Source: Rhizobium leguminosarum (lineage in GTDB: Bacteria > Pseudomonadota > Alphaproteobacteria > Rhizobiales > Rhizobiaceae). Taken from it: a stretch of DNA of 64,000 bases. This document shows positions 36,025 through 45,602 of this stretch, one piece after another. The stretch is from assembly GCF_017876795.1 (NCBI RefSeq), contig NZ_JAGIOR010000001.1, positions 124,001-188,000 of the forward strand. The letters run 5' to 3'. Position 1 is the first letter of the stretch. Every line of letters begins with the position of its first letter. The translations under genes were made by a program, and so were the position numbers. The notes under the pieces were generated by a model. It did no database searches and was not told the DNA's origin. It saw only the letters and a program-made list of their open reading frames with translations.

Positions 36025-36130
36025 TTACAGCGCCGCGCGTCTTATCAGGCGCGCTAAGGACGCTGTAACAGTTTGAATCGGCGCATCGTGCTTTCCGAAA
36101 ATCGATGCCGATTTTCGGGCCGATGCGCTA
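36025..36130. repeat. Palindromic intergenic mosaic element upstream of imelysin operon
   Basis: Two adjacent dyads: TACAGCG..CGCTGTA enclosing GCGCG..CGCGC (36026-36067), and GCGCATCG..CGATGCGC enclosing CCGAAAATCG..CGATTTTCGG (36081-36128). The first is related to the elements at 15612 and 43518. It separates the candidate iron box from the first gene, so it lies inside the 5' untranslated region or promoter. Confidence 0.65.
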
Positions 36131-36158
36131 GACGGAATATCCGTCACAGGAGAGGATC

Positions 36159-37433
36159 ATGAAGCTCAAAACATTCCGCGCAGCCGTGCTGGCGATTGCC
36201 CCCGCCGCCCTGCTCGCCCTTCCCGCCCATGCCGAGACCGATGCCGCCGCCGTGGTCAAACACTATGCCGACGTCGGACATGCGAAATATGAGGATGCGC
36301 TGACAACGGCGAAGGCGCTCGATACCGCGATCGACGCTTTCCTGAAGGCGCCTGATGACGCGACGCTGAAGGGAGCCCGGGACGCCTGGATCAAGGCGCG
36401 CGTTCCCTACCAGCAGACGGAAGTCTATCGCTTCGGCAATCCGATTGTCGACGACTGGGAAGGCGAGGTCAACTCATGGCCGCTCGATGAAGGCCTGATC
36501 GATTATGTCGATCCCTCATACGGCACCGAGAGCGACGAAAATTCGCTTTATGTGGCAAATGTCATCGCCAACAAGACGATCAAGATCGACGGCAAGGATG
36601 TCGACGCTTCCAAGCTGACGCCGGAATTTCTCTCCGGCACGCTCGCCGGGGCCGGCGGCATCGAAGCCAATGTCGCGACCGGCTACCATGCCATCGAATT
36701 TCTGCTCTGGGGCCAGGATCTGAACGGCACGGGATCCGGAGCGGGTAACCGCCCGGCCACGGATTACGACCTGAAGAATTGCACGCACGGCAATTGCGAC
36801 CGCCGCGCCGAATATCTGAAATCCGCCTCCACCCTGCTGGTGTCCGACCTGCAGGAAATGACCGACAACTGGAAGGCAGGCGGGCCCGCGACGAAGAATG
36901 TCGAAGCCGACCCGAAGGCCGGTCTCGTCGCGATCCTGACGGGCATGGGCTCGCTCTCCTACGGCGAGCTTGCCGGCGAGCGCATGAAACTCGGCCTGCT
37001 GCTGCACGATCCTGAGGAAGAGCATGATTGCTTCTCGGACAATACCTACAACTCGCACCTGAACGACGCGATCGGCATCGCCGCCGCCTATACCGGCAAC
37101 TATACCCGCGTCGACGGCACCAAGCTCAGCGGTCCGTCGCTGCACGATCTGGTGGCCGCCAAGGACAAGGCGCTCGACGGCGAGATGGAAGGCAAGCTCA
37201 ACAAGACGCTCGACGCGATGAATGCCATGGCAAAGCGCGGCGAGACGGTCGAGAAATACGACCAGATGATCGGTGAGGGCAACAAGGAAGGCAATGCCGT
37301 CGTCCAGGCCGCCATCGACGGGCTGATCGACCAGACGAAATCGGTGCAGCGCGTTATTGCCGCACTCGATCTCGGCACGGTTCAGCTTGAAGGTTCCGAC
37401 AGCTTGGATAATCCTAACGCCGTCTTCAAATAA
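36159..37433 (+). CDS. Imelysin-family periplasmic iron-uptake protein (IrpA-like)
   Basis: A 424-residue secreted protein with a Sec signal (LAIAPAALLALPAHA-ET). The imelysin hallmark GxHxxE is present in ATGYHAIEFLLWGQDLNGTG, with W/Y-rich context (VDDWEGEVNSWPLDEGLIDY). Imelysins are periplasmic proteins linked to iron acquisition, named after a supposed peptidase that is not generally active. It is the first gene of a four-gene run with a di-haem oxidoreductase, a second imelysin and DUF1513. The ATG at 36159 follows AGGAGAGG. Confidence 0.9.
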   Translation: MKLKTFRAAVLAIAPAALLALPAHAETDAAAVVKHYADVGHAKYEDALTTAKALDTAIDAFLKAPDDATLKGARDAWIKARVPYQQTEVYRFGNPIVDDWEGEVNSWPLDEGLIDYVDPSYGTESDENSLYVANVIANKTIKIDGKDVDASKLTPEFLSGTLAGAGGIEANVATGYHAIEFLLWGQDLNGTGSGAGNRPATDYDLKNCTHGNCDRRAEYLKSASTLLVSDLQEMTDNWKAGGPATKNVEADPKAGLVAILTGMGSLSYGELAGERMKLGLLLHDPEEEHDCFSDNTYNSHLNDAIGIAAAYTGNYTRVDGTKLSGPSLHDLVAAKDKALDGEMEGKLNKTLDAMNAMAKRGETVEKYDQMIGEGNKEGNAVVQAAIDGLIDQTKSVQRVIAALDLGTVQLEGSDSLDNPNAVFK

Positions 37434-37479
37434 GCAAAAGGCGGGCCGCTTCGGCTTTCGAGGCGGCCCGAACCCTGAA

Positions 37480-39018
37480 ATGTCGCATGCCCCGGCCCGC
37501 AGATTGATCGCCCGCGTAGCGCTTTGCGCCACGCTTGCCGGTTTTTCCGCAACCATCGCCACCGGTTTCGATCTGCCGACGAAACGCACCGACCTTTCCG
37601 ACGCCGATTTGAAACGCGTCGCCGACGTGACGCGGCCGACCAGGGATTTTTCCAAGGCCGAGCAATACGAAGCGATGCAGGCGGGTGCGACGACCTCGAT
37701 CGATCCCGTCACCGAAGACAGCTTCTCGCATATTTCAGCCAACATCCCCTTCGAGGAAGAGCAGAATTTCAGGCTCGGCAATGCGCTGTTCCGCAAGCTC
37801 TGGGTTTCTGCTCCGTCTTCGACGCAGGCCTCCGATGGCTTGGGGCCGCTTTTCAACGCTCGCTCCTGCATGGGCTGCCACGTCAATGACGGCCGCGGCA
37901 AACCGCCGGAGGGTAGCCCAAGTGCTGTCTCGATGCTGCTGCGGCTTTCCCGCGCAGCCGCAACGCCTAATGAGGAAAAGGCGATCGCGGGAGCTGAAGT
38001 CGTCAATTTTCCCGATCCGGTTTATGGCCATCAGCTGCAGGATCTTGCTGTTCCCGGTCTTGCCGCCGAAGGCCGGATGGCGATCAGCTATGATGAAGAG
38101 AAGGTGACGCTTGGCGATGGCGAGACCGTATCGCTGCGCCGGCCGCATTATGCGGTGACCAACCTTGCCTATGGACCGCTCGATCCGGCGACGACGATTT
38201 CACCGCGTGTCGCCTCGGCGATGATCGGCCTTGGGCTGATCGAGGCCATTCCCGAGGCCGATATCCTTGCCCATGCCGACCCTGATGATGCCGATGGCGA
38301 CGGCATCTCGGGAAAGGCGGCGATCGTGCGCGACCACCGCGACGGTAAGGTTACACTCGGTCGGTTCGGCTGGAAGGCGCAGAATGCCACGGTGCGCGAC
38401 CAGAGTGCCGATGCTTTTGCCAATGATATCGGCATCTCGACTTCCGATCAGCCGAATGCGCAGGGCGATTGCACCAAGGCGGAGGAGGAATGCCTTGATA
38501 TGCCGACCGGGGTGCAGAAACGGCTGGGAGAGCAAGAAGCTCCGGATCCCATTCTCGACCTAGTGACCTTCTATTCCGAAAATCTTGCCGTTCCGGCCCG
38601 CCGCAAGGCGAGCTTTGCCGAGACGCTGAAGGGCAAGCGGATATTCTACGACAGCGGCTGCATTTCCTGCCACATGCCGAAATTCGTCACCCGCAGGGAT
38701 TCGCCCGACAAGGCCCAATCCTTCCAGCTGATCTGGCCCTATTCCGACTTTCTTCTGCACGATATGGGCGACGGGCTTGCCGACGGGCAGCAGGTCGGTC
38801 TTGCAAGCGGACGTGAATGGCGCACACCACCGCTATGGGGTATAGGACTGACCCGGACTGTCAGCGGACACAGCTTTTTCCTGCATGACGGCCGTGCGAG
38901 GGATCTCACCGAGGCGATCCTCTGGCATGGCGGCGAAGCTGAAAAGGCCCGCAACGCTTTCTCCTCCCTGTCAAAAGACGACAGCGCGGCCCTGATTACA
39001 TTCCTGGAGTCACTTTGA
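37480..39018 (+). CDS. Di-haem c-type oxidoreductase (DUF1111/thiol oxidoreductase-like)
   Basis: A 512-residue periplasmic protein with a short signal peptide. Two CxxCH haem-binding motifs are visible: RSCMGCHVNDGRGKP and SGCISCHMPKF. GLGPLFNARSC and PLWGIGLTRTVSGHSFFLHD are typical of the DUF1111 family. It is usually encoded beside imelysins and may oxidise or reduce iron or its ligand; this is inference from context. The start at 37480 was chosen because the upstream part of the frame overlaps the previous gene. The stop overlaps the next ATG (TGATG). Confidence 0.88.
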   Translation: MSHAPARRLIARVALCATLAGFSATIATGFDLPTKRTDLSDADLKRVADVTRPTRDFSKAEQYEAMQAGATTSIDPVTEDSFSHISANIPFEEEQNFRLGNALFRKLWVSAPSSTQASDGLGPLFNARSCMGCHVNDGRGKPPEGSPSAVSMLLRLSRAAATPNEEKAIAGAEVVNFPDPVYGHQLQDLAVPGLAAEGRMAISYDEEKVTLGDGETVSLRRPHYAVTNLAYGPLDPATTISPRVASAMIGLGLIEAIPEADILAHADPDDADGDGISGKAAIVRDHRDGKVTLGRFGWKAQNATVRDQSADAFANDIGISTSDQPNAQGDCTKAEEECLDMPTGVQKRLGEQEAPDPILDLVTFYSENLAVPARRKASFAETLKGKRIFYDSGCISCHMPKFVTRRDSPDKAQSFQLIWPYSDFLLHDMGDGLADGQQVGLASGREWRTPPLWGIGLTRTVSGHSFFLHDGRARDLTEAILWHGGEAEKARNAFSSLSKDDSAALITFLESL

Positions 39019-40118
39019 TGCGCCTTTGGCACCCCCTGCTCTGCCTCACTCTGATCGGCCTGGCCACATCGGCGGCCGCTGAGACCGTCGCTCCTCCGGC
39101 AGGGCTGAACGAGGATGCCATTCCCGCCGTCATGCAGCGGGCCGTCGACGAAGTCATCCGCCCCGGTTATCGCAACATGCAGCAGTCGGCCGCCCGGCTG
39201 ACGACGGCGATGAAGGATCTCTGCGACGACGGCACGCAGCAGACGCTCGACAAGGCCAAATCCACCTTCGACGACACGATCCGCTACTGGTCGATCATCG
39301 AGATCGTCCAGACCGGGCCCGTTATCCAGGACAATCTCTTCGAACACATCCTGTTCTACCCCGACCGCAAGGGCGTCGGCCTGAAGCAGGTGCAGGCGCT
39401 GATCGCCAAGGCCGATCCGAAGGATGCGGCGGTCGATGCGATCGCCGGCAAGAGCGTTGCGCTGCAGGGCCTGACGGCGCTGGAATACGTGCTTTACGGC
39501 AATGGCGCCGACGATCTGATCAAGCAGAAAGGCGGCTTCCGCTGCCTTTACGGCCAGGCGGTTGCCGGCAATATCCAGCGTGAGGCCGGCGAAGTCGTCG
39601 CCGCCTGGGAAAAGCCCGACGGCGTGCAGGCGAGCTGGAAACATCCAGGCCCGCAGAGCAACGATTTCATGGACAACAAGGAAGCCGTCACGGCGCTGCT
39701 CGGCATTCTCGTCCACGGCGCGGAGAATCTCCGCGACCAGCGGCTCGAACAGTTCTACAAGGGCAAAGATACGCCGCCGCGCCCGCGCATGGCGATCTAC
39801 AGGCGCTCGAAAAATACCTGGAAATCGATGGCCGCCAATCTGGAGGGGCTGCGCACGCTCTGGCAGAAGGCCGGCATGGCCGAGCTTCTGCCGCCGGACA
39901 AACAGCCGATCGCCGCTTCGATCGACGCGGATTTCAAATCGCTGCTCGACAGCGTGCCGAAACTCAATCCCGACATCGACGTCGCCGTCAACGATGCGGA
40001 GAAGGCCAAGCTCGATACGCTGCTTGCCGAGAGCCGCGATCTGATCACCCGGATCAGCGACGAATATGGCGCCGCCATCGGCCTTTCGGCCGGCTTTTCC
40101 TTTTCGGACGGGGACTGA
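39018..40118 (+). CDS. Second imelysin-family protein
   Basis: A 366-residue secreted protein with a Sec signal (LLCLTLIGLATSAAA-ET). The motif region is ALQGLTALEYVLYGNGADDL: the GxHxxE His is replaced, leaving G-L-x-x-L-E-Y, the pattern of the second imelysin in such operons. Conserved blocks include RYWSIIEIVQTGPV and EHILFYPDRKG. It starts at an ATG overlapping the di-haem gene stop (TGATG) and ends 4 bp before the DUF1513 start, so the four genes look co-translated. Confidence 0.87.
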   Translation: MRLWHPLLCLTLIGLATSAAAETVAPPAGLNEDAIPAVMQRAVDEVIRPGYRNMQQSAARLTTAMKDLCDDGTQQTLDKAKSTFDDTIRYWSIIEIVQTGPVIQDNLFEHILFYPDRKGVGLKQVQALIAKADPKDAAVDAIAGKSVALQGLTALEYVLYGNGADDLIKQKGGFRCLYGQAVAGNIQREAGEVVAAWEKPDGVQASWKHPGPQSNDFMDNKEAVTALLGILVHGAENLRDQRLEQFYKGKDTPPRPRMAIYRRSKNTWKSMAANLEGLRTLWQKAGMAELLPPDKQPIAASIDADFKSLLDSVPKLNPDIDVAVNDAEKAKLDTLLAESRDLITRISDEYGAAIGLSAGFSFSDGD

Positions 40119-40122
40119 ACCA

Positions 40123-41202
40123 ATGATGCGAACAGCTGCGATCAACCGACGCGATTTCGTCAAGGCGGCCGGGCTCGGCTTCCTCGCGACCCTGGCACCG
40201 AAGTCGCTGATGGCCCTGGAGCGGGCGGACGCGGTCTATGCCTCGGGCATTCGCGCCGCCGACGGCTCCTTTGCCGTCGCGACCGTGACGGAGCGCGGCG
40301 AGGTCATCGACCAGATCAAGCTTCCCGCCCGGGCCCACGGCATGGCCTTCAGCGCCGTCACCGGCAGGACCGTCGCCTTCGCCCGCCGGCCGGGCACCTA
40401 TGCGATGATTTTCGATCCCCGGAGTAAGGGCGAACCGATCGTCATCAGCTCGCGGGAAGACCGGCATTTCTACGGTCACGGCGCCTTCTCCCCCGATGGT
40501 CGTTTGCTCTACGCCAGCGAGAACGATTTCGACGGCAATCGCGGCATGATCGGCCTCTACGACGTCACCGACCGCTTCACCCGTATCGGCGAATTCGAGA
40601 CCTACGGCATCGGCCCGCACGACATGACGGTCTCCGACGACGGGCGGCTTCTGATCGTCGCCAATGGCGGCATCGAGACGCATCCGGATTTCGGCCGCAC
40701 CAAGCTCAATCTCGGGGAGATGCAGCCGTCGCTGGTGCTGATCGATGCCGCGACCGGTGCACTGGTCGAAAAACATATGCTGCCGGCGGAATGGGCCGAA
40801 CTCTCCACCCGCCACGTCGATCTCGACGACAAGGGCCGCATCTGGTTTGCCTGCCAGTATGAAGGTCACCGCAAGGATTTGCCGCCGCTCGTCGGCCATT
40901 TCGCCAAGGGGGAGGACCTTACCTTCATCGACCTGCCGGAGCAGACGACGCGCAGGCTTGCCAATTACGTCGGAGCGATTGCCGTCAATCGCAGCGAGGG
41001 CCTCGTCGGCATCACCTCGCCGAAGGGCGGCGCCTCGGTGACCCTCGACGCAAGGACGGGCAAGGTGCTCGCCGAGACCAGCGTTCCGGATGCCGCCGGC
41101 ATCGCACCGGCAAAAAGCGGCTTTGCCGTCTCCTCCTATGATGGCGATTTCCTGTCGACCCGCAGCGACGTCGCCTGGGATCAGCACATCGTGCGGATCT
41201 GA
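40123..41202 (+). CDS. Tat-exported DUF1513 protein
   Basis: A 359-residue protein with a twin-arginine signal (INRRDFVKAAGLGFLATLAP). The mature part looks like a beta-propeller: repeated strands with VDLDDKGRIWFACQYEGHRK, YGHGAFSPDGRLLYASENDF and GPHDMTVSDDGRLLIVANGG. The family is found with imelysins and di-haem proteins in iron loci. Two adjacent ATGs at 40123 and 40126 could both be used. Biochemical function unknown. Confidence 0.87.
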   Translation: MMRTAAINRRDFVKAAGLGFLATLAPKSLMALERADAVYASGIRAADGSFAVATVTERGEVIDQIKLPARAHGMAFSAVTGRTVAFARRPGTYAMIFDPRSKGEPIVISSREDRHFYGHGAFSPDGRLLYASENDFDGNRGMIGLYDVTDRFTRIGEFETYGIGPHDMTVSDDGRLLIVANGGIETHPDFGRTKLNLGEMQPSLVLIDAATGALVEKHMLPAEWAELSTRHVDLDDKGRIWFACQYEGHRKDLPPLVGHFAKGEDLTFIDLPEQTTRRLANYVGAIAVNRSEGLVGITSPKGGASVTLDARTGKVLAETSVPDAAGIAPAKSGFAVSSYDGDFLSTRSDVAWDQHIVRI

Positions 41203-41263
41203 ACCAGCGACGTAGAGAGCCTGATCTCGCGCGAAAACCGCTCACACATCAGGGCGACATGCA

Positions 41264-42202
41264 TCAACCGTCGCGCAAATAGGCCTTCTGCTCGGCGCTG
41301 ATGCTCGATGCCGCGGCCCTTGCCGCCTCATGCAGCCATTCGTTTCCCCGTGCCTTGATATCGCGGAGGATCACGGCAACCGCCGCCGCATCGCTGGAAT
41401 GGCAATTGGCGATCTCGAAGCCCATCAGCTCGAGCATCGTCGGCGAAAGCAGGATTTCGGGGTGCCGGTCGATTTCGATCTTGCAGCTGTTCGGCGAGAG
41501 CCGGCGCACGAGGATGCGGCCGGAAACCCGGTAGTGCGGATCGACGCAGCGCACCCGCCCGTTGGCGATTTCGCCCGCATGGATCGCCACGTCCTGTGGT
41601 CTGTGGCGAAGCGACCAGGCGGACGGCAGCAGCGCCTTGACATAGGCGGATGGCGGCGGCTCGCTGCCGGGAAGCAGCATTTCGTATTTCTCCCAAAATT
41701 CCCGGCGTTCGGAATTCGGCAGCATCAGCGCCTTGCGCAGCCATTTATGATCGCGCTCGAGAATGACGGGCAGCGGATTTTCAAGACCCCTGCGATAGCC
41801 GCTCAGGATCAATTCGCCGATCATCCGAACCGAGGGACCATCGCCGCCGCGCGCCAGAATGGCACTTGCCGCAAGCCGAACGAGATCCAGCGCATAGGGC
41901 ATCACCGCCGCATCGTCGAAATCATTGACGCCCCAGACGAGCCGACCCTCGGCATCGCGCCAGGTGCCGAAATTCTCCAGATGCGTATCGCCGATCGCCA
42001 GCACTTCAGGCGCGTGGCCGAGTTCCGGGCAGATATCGAGGATGGTCTCGCACCAGCGCCAATAGGTGGCGCGCAGGAAGACGAAGCCGCCGCTTCTCAT
42101 CTTCTCGTGCTTCTCCCGGAGATCGTCCGCGACGAGATCGGCCCCGAGTTCGCCGGCCAGCCAGGCCTCGAAATTCCGGACCGATTGCGATATCGTCGTC
42201 AT
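41264..42202 (-). CDS. DUF2252 family protein
   Basis: A 312-residue cytoplasmic protein with the DUF2252 signature: FVFLRATYWRWCE, VLAIGDTHLENFGTWRDAEG, WGVNDFDDAAVMPYALDLVR. The H-x-E-N and DFDD motifs resemble aminoglycoside-kinase-like active sites, but no substrate is known. I chose ATG 42202; ATG 42217 is an alternative. It is convergent with the DUF1513 gene. Confidence 0.82.
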   Translation of the reverse strand: MTTISQSVRNFEAWLAGELGADLVADDLREKHEKMRSGGFVFLRATYWRWCETILDICPELGHAPEVLAIGDTHLENFGTWRDAEGRLVWGVNDFDDAAVMPYALDLVRLAASAILARGGDGPSVRMIGELILSGYRRGLENPLPVILERDHKWLRKALMLPNSERREFWEKYEMLLPGSEPPPSAYVKALLPSAWSLRHRPQDVAIHAGEIANGRVRCVDPHYRVSGRILVRRLSPNSCKIEIDRHPEILLSPTMLELMGFEIANCHSSDAAAVAVILRDIKARGNEWLHEAARAAASSISAEQKAYLRDG

Positions 42203-42421
42203 GTGCCGGCGCTCCATCCTTTCGAGACCCGGCGCGGAGAATACGCGCTCCGCGCGAAGCTGCAATCGTCTTCGCACCGGCATGAATGGTGACGGAAAGG
42301 CGAAAGGTGGCCCCGGCGACACGGCCGCAGCTTTCCATCGCCGCTGAGGCCGATTTCAGCAATGTGCAGCTTGTCGAATCCGGCCCGCCATGCCACTTTC
42401 GCCGCTGCAAGAGGGGCAGCC

Positions 42422-42871
42422 ATGAGCGAGACTGACAGGGGCGATTTCCGCGCGCGAATCCGCCGCAATTTTGCGCGCCAGGCGGCGATGGAGACGATCG
42501 GCGCAGAGCTGACGCGCGTCGAGCATGGCGTCGTCGAGATCGAGCTTCCCTTCGACGTCAAACTGACACAGCAGCACGGCATCCTGCATGCAGGCATCAT
42601 TTCCGCAGCGCTCGATTCGGCCTGCGGCTTTGCCGCCTATAGCGTCATCGACCCCGAAGCTTCGATTCTGACGATCGAGTTCAAGGTCAATCTCATGTCG
42701 CCGGGGCGTGGCGATCGTTTCCTGTTTCGCGGGGAAATCACCAAACCCGGCTCCACCATCATCGTCGCCGACGGGCGAGGCTACGCGATCAGCGACGGGC
42801 CGGCAAAGCTCATCGCCTCGATGACCGGAACGATGATGGTGATCCGCGGTAGAGAAGGAATTACGGGATGA
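42422..42871 (+). CDS. PaaI-type hotdog thioesterase
   Basis: A 149-residue hotdog-fold protein. The catalytic helix reads QQHGILHAGIISAALDSACG, and the strand region TIEFKVNLMSPGRGDRFLFRG is typical of the PaaI/4HBT group that hydrolyses acyl-CoA thioesters. The ATG at 42422 is favoured over an earlier in-frame start. Its stop overlaps the next ATG (ATGA). Confidence 0.83.
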   Translation: MSETDRGDFRARIRRNFARQAAMETIGAELTRVEHGVVEIELPFDVKLTQQHGILHAGIISAALDSACGFAAYSVIDPEASILTIEFKVNLMSPGRGDRFLFRGEITKPGSTIIVADGRGYAISDGPAKLIASMTGTMMVIRGREGITG

Positions 42872-43506
42872 AGTTCGAGCTGAAGTCGGTCGCGGGAAAG
42901 TCCATGCTGTTCGTCATGGCGGCGGAGGCCGAATACGGCCCCTTCCTGCGTTCGCGCATCGAACCTCTGATGACCGGCGTCGGCCCCGTCGAGGCGGCGG
43001 TCGCGCTGACCAAGACGCTGGCGCGGCTGGATGCGGCCGACGACCTGCCCGATCTCGTCGTTTCCCTCGGCTCGGCCGGTTCTGCAAAACTGGAGCAGAC
43101 CGAAATCTATCAGGTCACCTCGGTTTCCTACCGCGACATGGACGCCTCGCCGCTCGGCTTCGAAAAAGGCAGGACACCCTTTCTCGACCTGCCGGCGGTG
43201 CTCGAACTGCCGCTGCGCATTCCTGGCATTCCCGAAGCAAGCCTTTCCACCGGCGGCAACGTCATTTCAGGCGCGGCCTATACCGATATCGACGCCGACA
43301 TGGTCGACATGGAGACCTTTGCGGTGCTGCGCGCCTGCCAGGGCTACAAGCTGCCGCTGATCGGCCTTCGCGGCATTTCCGACGGCGTGGTCGAACTGCA
43401 GCACATTTCGGGCTGGACCGAATATCTGCACATCGTCGACCGCAAGCTCTCCTACGGCGTCGACAGCCTGTTCACGGCGCTGGAGGACGGGGTTTTCTGG
43501 TTCTAA
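42868..43506 (+). CDS. 5'-methylthioadenosine/S-adenosylhomocysteine nucleosidase-like protein
   Basis: A 212-residue nucleoside-phosphorylase-fold protein. Motifs are LVVSLGSAGSAKLEQTEIYQ, TGGNVISGAAYTDIDADMVD, and MVDMETFAVLRACQGYKLPL, with the catalytic Glu/Asp region of the PNP_UDP_1 family. It would hydrolyse MTA and SAH to free adenine. It is shorter than usual (~230), with a short N-terminus. It is coupled to the thioesterase by a 4-bp overlap. Confidence 0.82.
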   Translation: MKFELKSVAGKSMLFVMAAEAEYGPFLRSRIEPLMTGVGPVEAAVALTKTLARLDAADDLPDLVVSLGSAGSAKLEQTEIYQVTSVSYRDMDASPLGFEKGRTPFLDLPAVLELPLRIPGIPEASLSTGGNVISGAAYTDIDADMVDMETFAVLRACQGYKLPLIGLRGISDGVVELQHISGWTEYLHIVDRKLSYGVDSLFTALEDGVFWF

Positions 43507-43517
43507 GCCCTAAAGGC

Positions 43518-43538
43518 CGCGCGTCTTTCAGACGCGCG
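43518..43538. repeat. Short copy of the CGCGCGTC palindromic element
   Basis: An 8-bp stem CGCGCGTC / GACGCGCG with a TTTCA loop lies between the nucleosidase-like gene and guaA. It shares its core with the elements at 15612 and 36026. It may terminate the upstream pair. Confidence 0.6.
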
Positions 43539-43619
43539 AGGGACAATCGGAACAATAAAAACCGAATGCCGCCGATTTCCCGGATTGCAAGGCGAAGCGC
43601 TTTTCATTAAAGCCTCGCC

Positions 43620-45182
43620 ATGACCCAGACAGCACATCCCGACTCCGTTCTCATCGTCGATTTCGGCAGCCAGGTGACCCAGCTCATCGCACGACGCGTG
43701 CGCGAGGCCGGCGTCTATTGCGAGATCGTTCCCTTCCAATCGGCCGAAGAGGGCTTCAAGCGCCTGCAGCCGAAAGCCGTGATCCTGTCCGGCAGCCCCG
43801 CTTCGACGGTGGATGAGGGGTCGCCGCGAGCGCCGCAGATCATCTTCGACAGCGGCCTGCCGGTCTTCGGCATCTGCTATGGCCAGCAGACGATGTGCAT
43901 GCAGCTCGGCGGCAAGGTCGAGAGCGGCCATCACCGTGAATTCGGCCGTGCCTTCCTGGAGGTCGACAAGGACTGCCAGCTGTTCGAGGGCCTCTGGTCC
44001 TCCGGCTCGCGCCACCAGGTGTGGATGAGCCATGGCGACCGCGTCACCGCGCTGCCTGAGGGTTTTGAGGTGGTCGCCACCTCTTCCAACGCGCCCTACG
44101 CCTTCATCGCCGACGAGAAGCGCAAATATTACGGCGTGCAGTTCCATCCCGAGGTCGTGCATACGCCCGACGGCGCCAAGCTGATCGGCAACTTCATCCA
44201 CAACATCGCCGGCCTCAAGGGCGACTGGTCGATGTCGGCCTATCGTCAGAAGGCAGTCGACGAGATCCGCAAGCAGGTGGGTGACAAGCGCGTCATTTGC
44301 GCGCTTTCGGGTGGCGTCGACAGTTCCGTTGCGGCGCTGTTGATCCATGAGGCGGTCGGCGACCAGCTGACCTGCATTCTCGTCGACCACGGCCTGATGC
44401 GCAAGGACGAGGCGGCCGGCGTCGTCGCCATGTTCCGCGAGCACTACAATCTGCATCTGCTGCATGTCGACGCTTCCGACCGTTTCATCGGCGAGCTTGA
44501 AGGCGTCAGCGACCCGGAAACCAAGCGCAAGATCATCGGCCGGCTGTTCATCGAAACCTTCGAGGAAGAGGCAAAAAAACTCGGCGGCGCCGATTTCCTT
44601 GGCCAGGGCACGCTCTATCCCGACGTCATTGAGAGCGTCTCCTTCACCGGCGGCCCGTCGGTGACGATCAAGTCGCACCACAATGTCGGCGGCCTGCCGA
44701 AGCGCATGAAGATGCAGCTCGTCGAGCCGCTGCGCGAACTTTTCAAGGACGAGGTGCGTGCGCTCGGCCGCGAACTCGGCCTGCCCGACAGCTTCATCGG
44801 CCGCCATCCCTTCCCGGGCCCCGGCCTTGCGATCCGCTGCCCCGGCGGCATCAGCCGCGAAAAGCTGGAGATTTTGCGCGAAGCCGATGCGATCTATCTC
44901 GACGAAATCCGCAAGGCCGGCCTCTACGACGCCATTTGGCAGGCTTTCGCCGTGCTGCTCCCCGTCCAGACCGTCGGCGTCATGGGCGACGGCCGCACCT
45001 ACGAGTTCGTCTGCGCACTGCGCGCCGTCACCTCGGTCGACGGCATGACGGCGGACTTCTACCACTACGACATGGAATTCCTCGGCCGCGCCGCAACGCG
45101 CATCATCAACGAGGTGCGCGGGATCAACCGCGTGGTTTATGACGTCACCTCGAAGCCGCCCGGCACGATCGAGTGGGAGTGA
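43620..45182 (+). CDS. guaA: GMP synthase (glutamine-hydrolysing)
   Basis: A 520-residue enzyme that aminates XMP to GMP. The class I glutamine amidotransferase domain has the catalytic Cys in [10 protein letters not shown] (C86) and the HPEV His/Glu pair (H176, E178). The ATP-pyrophosphatase domain follows with the P-loop LSGGVDSSV (residues 229-237), and a dimerisation domain with HHNVGGLP and C-terminal KPPGTIEWE. Intact and standard length. Confidence 0.97.
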   Translation: MTQTAHPDSVLIVDFGSQVTQLIARRVREAGVYCEIVPFQSAEEGFKRLQPKAVILSGSPASTVDEGSPRAPQIIFDSGLPVFGICYGQQTMCMQLGGKVESGHHREFGRAFLEVDKDCQLFEGLWSSGSRHQVWMSHGDRVTALPEGFEVVATSSNAPYAFIADEKRKYYGVQFHPEVVHTPDGAKLIGNFIHNIAGLKGDWSMSAYRQKAVDEIRKQVGDKRVICALSGGVDSSVAALLIHEAVGDQLTCILVDHGLMRKDEAAGVVAMFREHYNLHLLHVDASDRFIGELEGVSDPETKRKIIGRLFIETFEEEAKKLGGADFLGQGTLYPDVIESVSFTGGPSVTIKSHHNVGGLPKRMKMQLVEPLRELFKDEVRALGRELGLPDSFIGRHPFPGPGLAIRCPGGISREKLEILREADAIYLDEIRKAGLYDAIWQAFAVLLPVQTVGVMGDGRTYEFVCALRAVTSVDGMTADFYHYDMEFLGRAATRIINEVRGINRVVYDVTSKPPGTIEWE

Positions 45183-45602
45183 CGGGAGCGTAGTTTCGGT
45201 CGCTGTAGGATACTGCGGCGTAGAATTGGCGGAGTAGTTGTTCCAATAGGTACCGAAGGTCCGGAAGTGAAAAAATCTGCCATCTGGAACGGCTAGGCTA
45301 CACGGCGCGGCTCATGCCGCTTGCATCGCATAGCGCCTCGATGCGCAGCTGCGTGTTTTGATTGTCCCTTATCCACCCCACCGCTCGCCGGATGAGACCC
45401 GACGGTATCGCAGGCGATCTTGGGGAGCCTTCCCCGCGTCTCAACGTGGCGGGCAGCGCTGGCAGCCCGACAGAGCGTTATTGCTGCCGTGCCAGGAGAC
45501 TATGCCGAGCGGTTCCGGCAGCATCTCCGTCAGCATCAGGCTCTCCTCGCGGACTGACCGCTGAAGAAGCTTCGAAGAGTCGGCTCCGCTACGGTCGCTC
45601 GT
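45183..45602. other. Gap after guaA with a degenerate repeated coding scrap
   Basis: About 420 bp with no intact gene. Near its end, two similar coding-like tails occur 89 bp apart: one reads RFRQHLRQHQALLAD before a stop at 45555-45557, the other reads FKEHLAEHQAILAD before a stop at 45644-45646 (past the gap, overlapping the AraC remnant). They look like decayed tandem copies of the end of one gene, not identified. The first 180 bp hold nothing recognisable. Confidence 0.4.

Noticed and set aside
43503..45065. A 520-codon minus-strand frame opposite guaA
   Set aside because: guaA on the plus strand has all catalytic motifs. The opposite frame is a mirror of its codon pattern.
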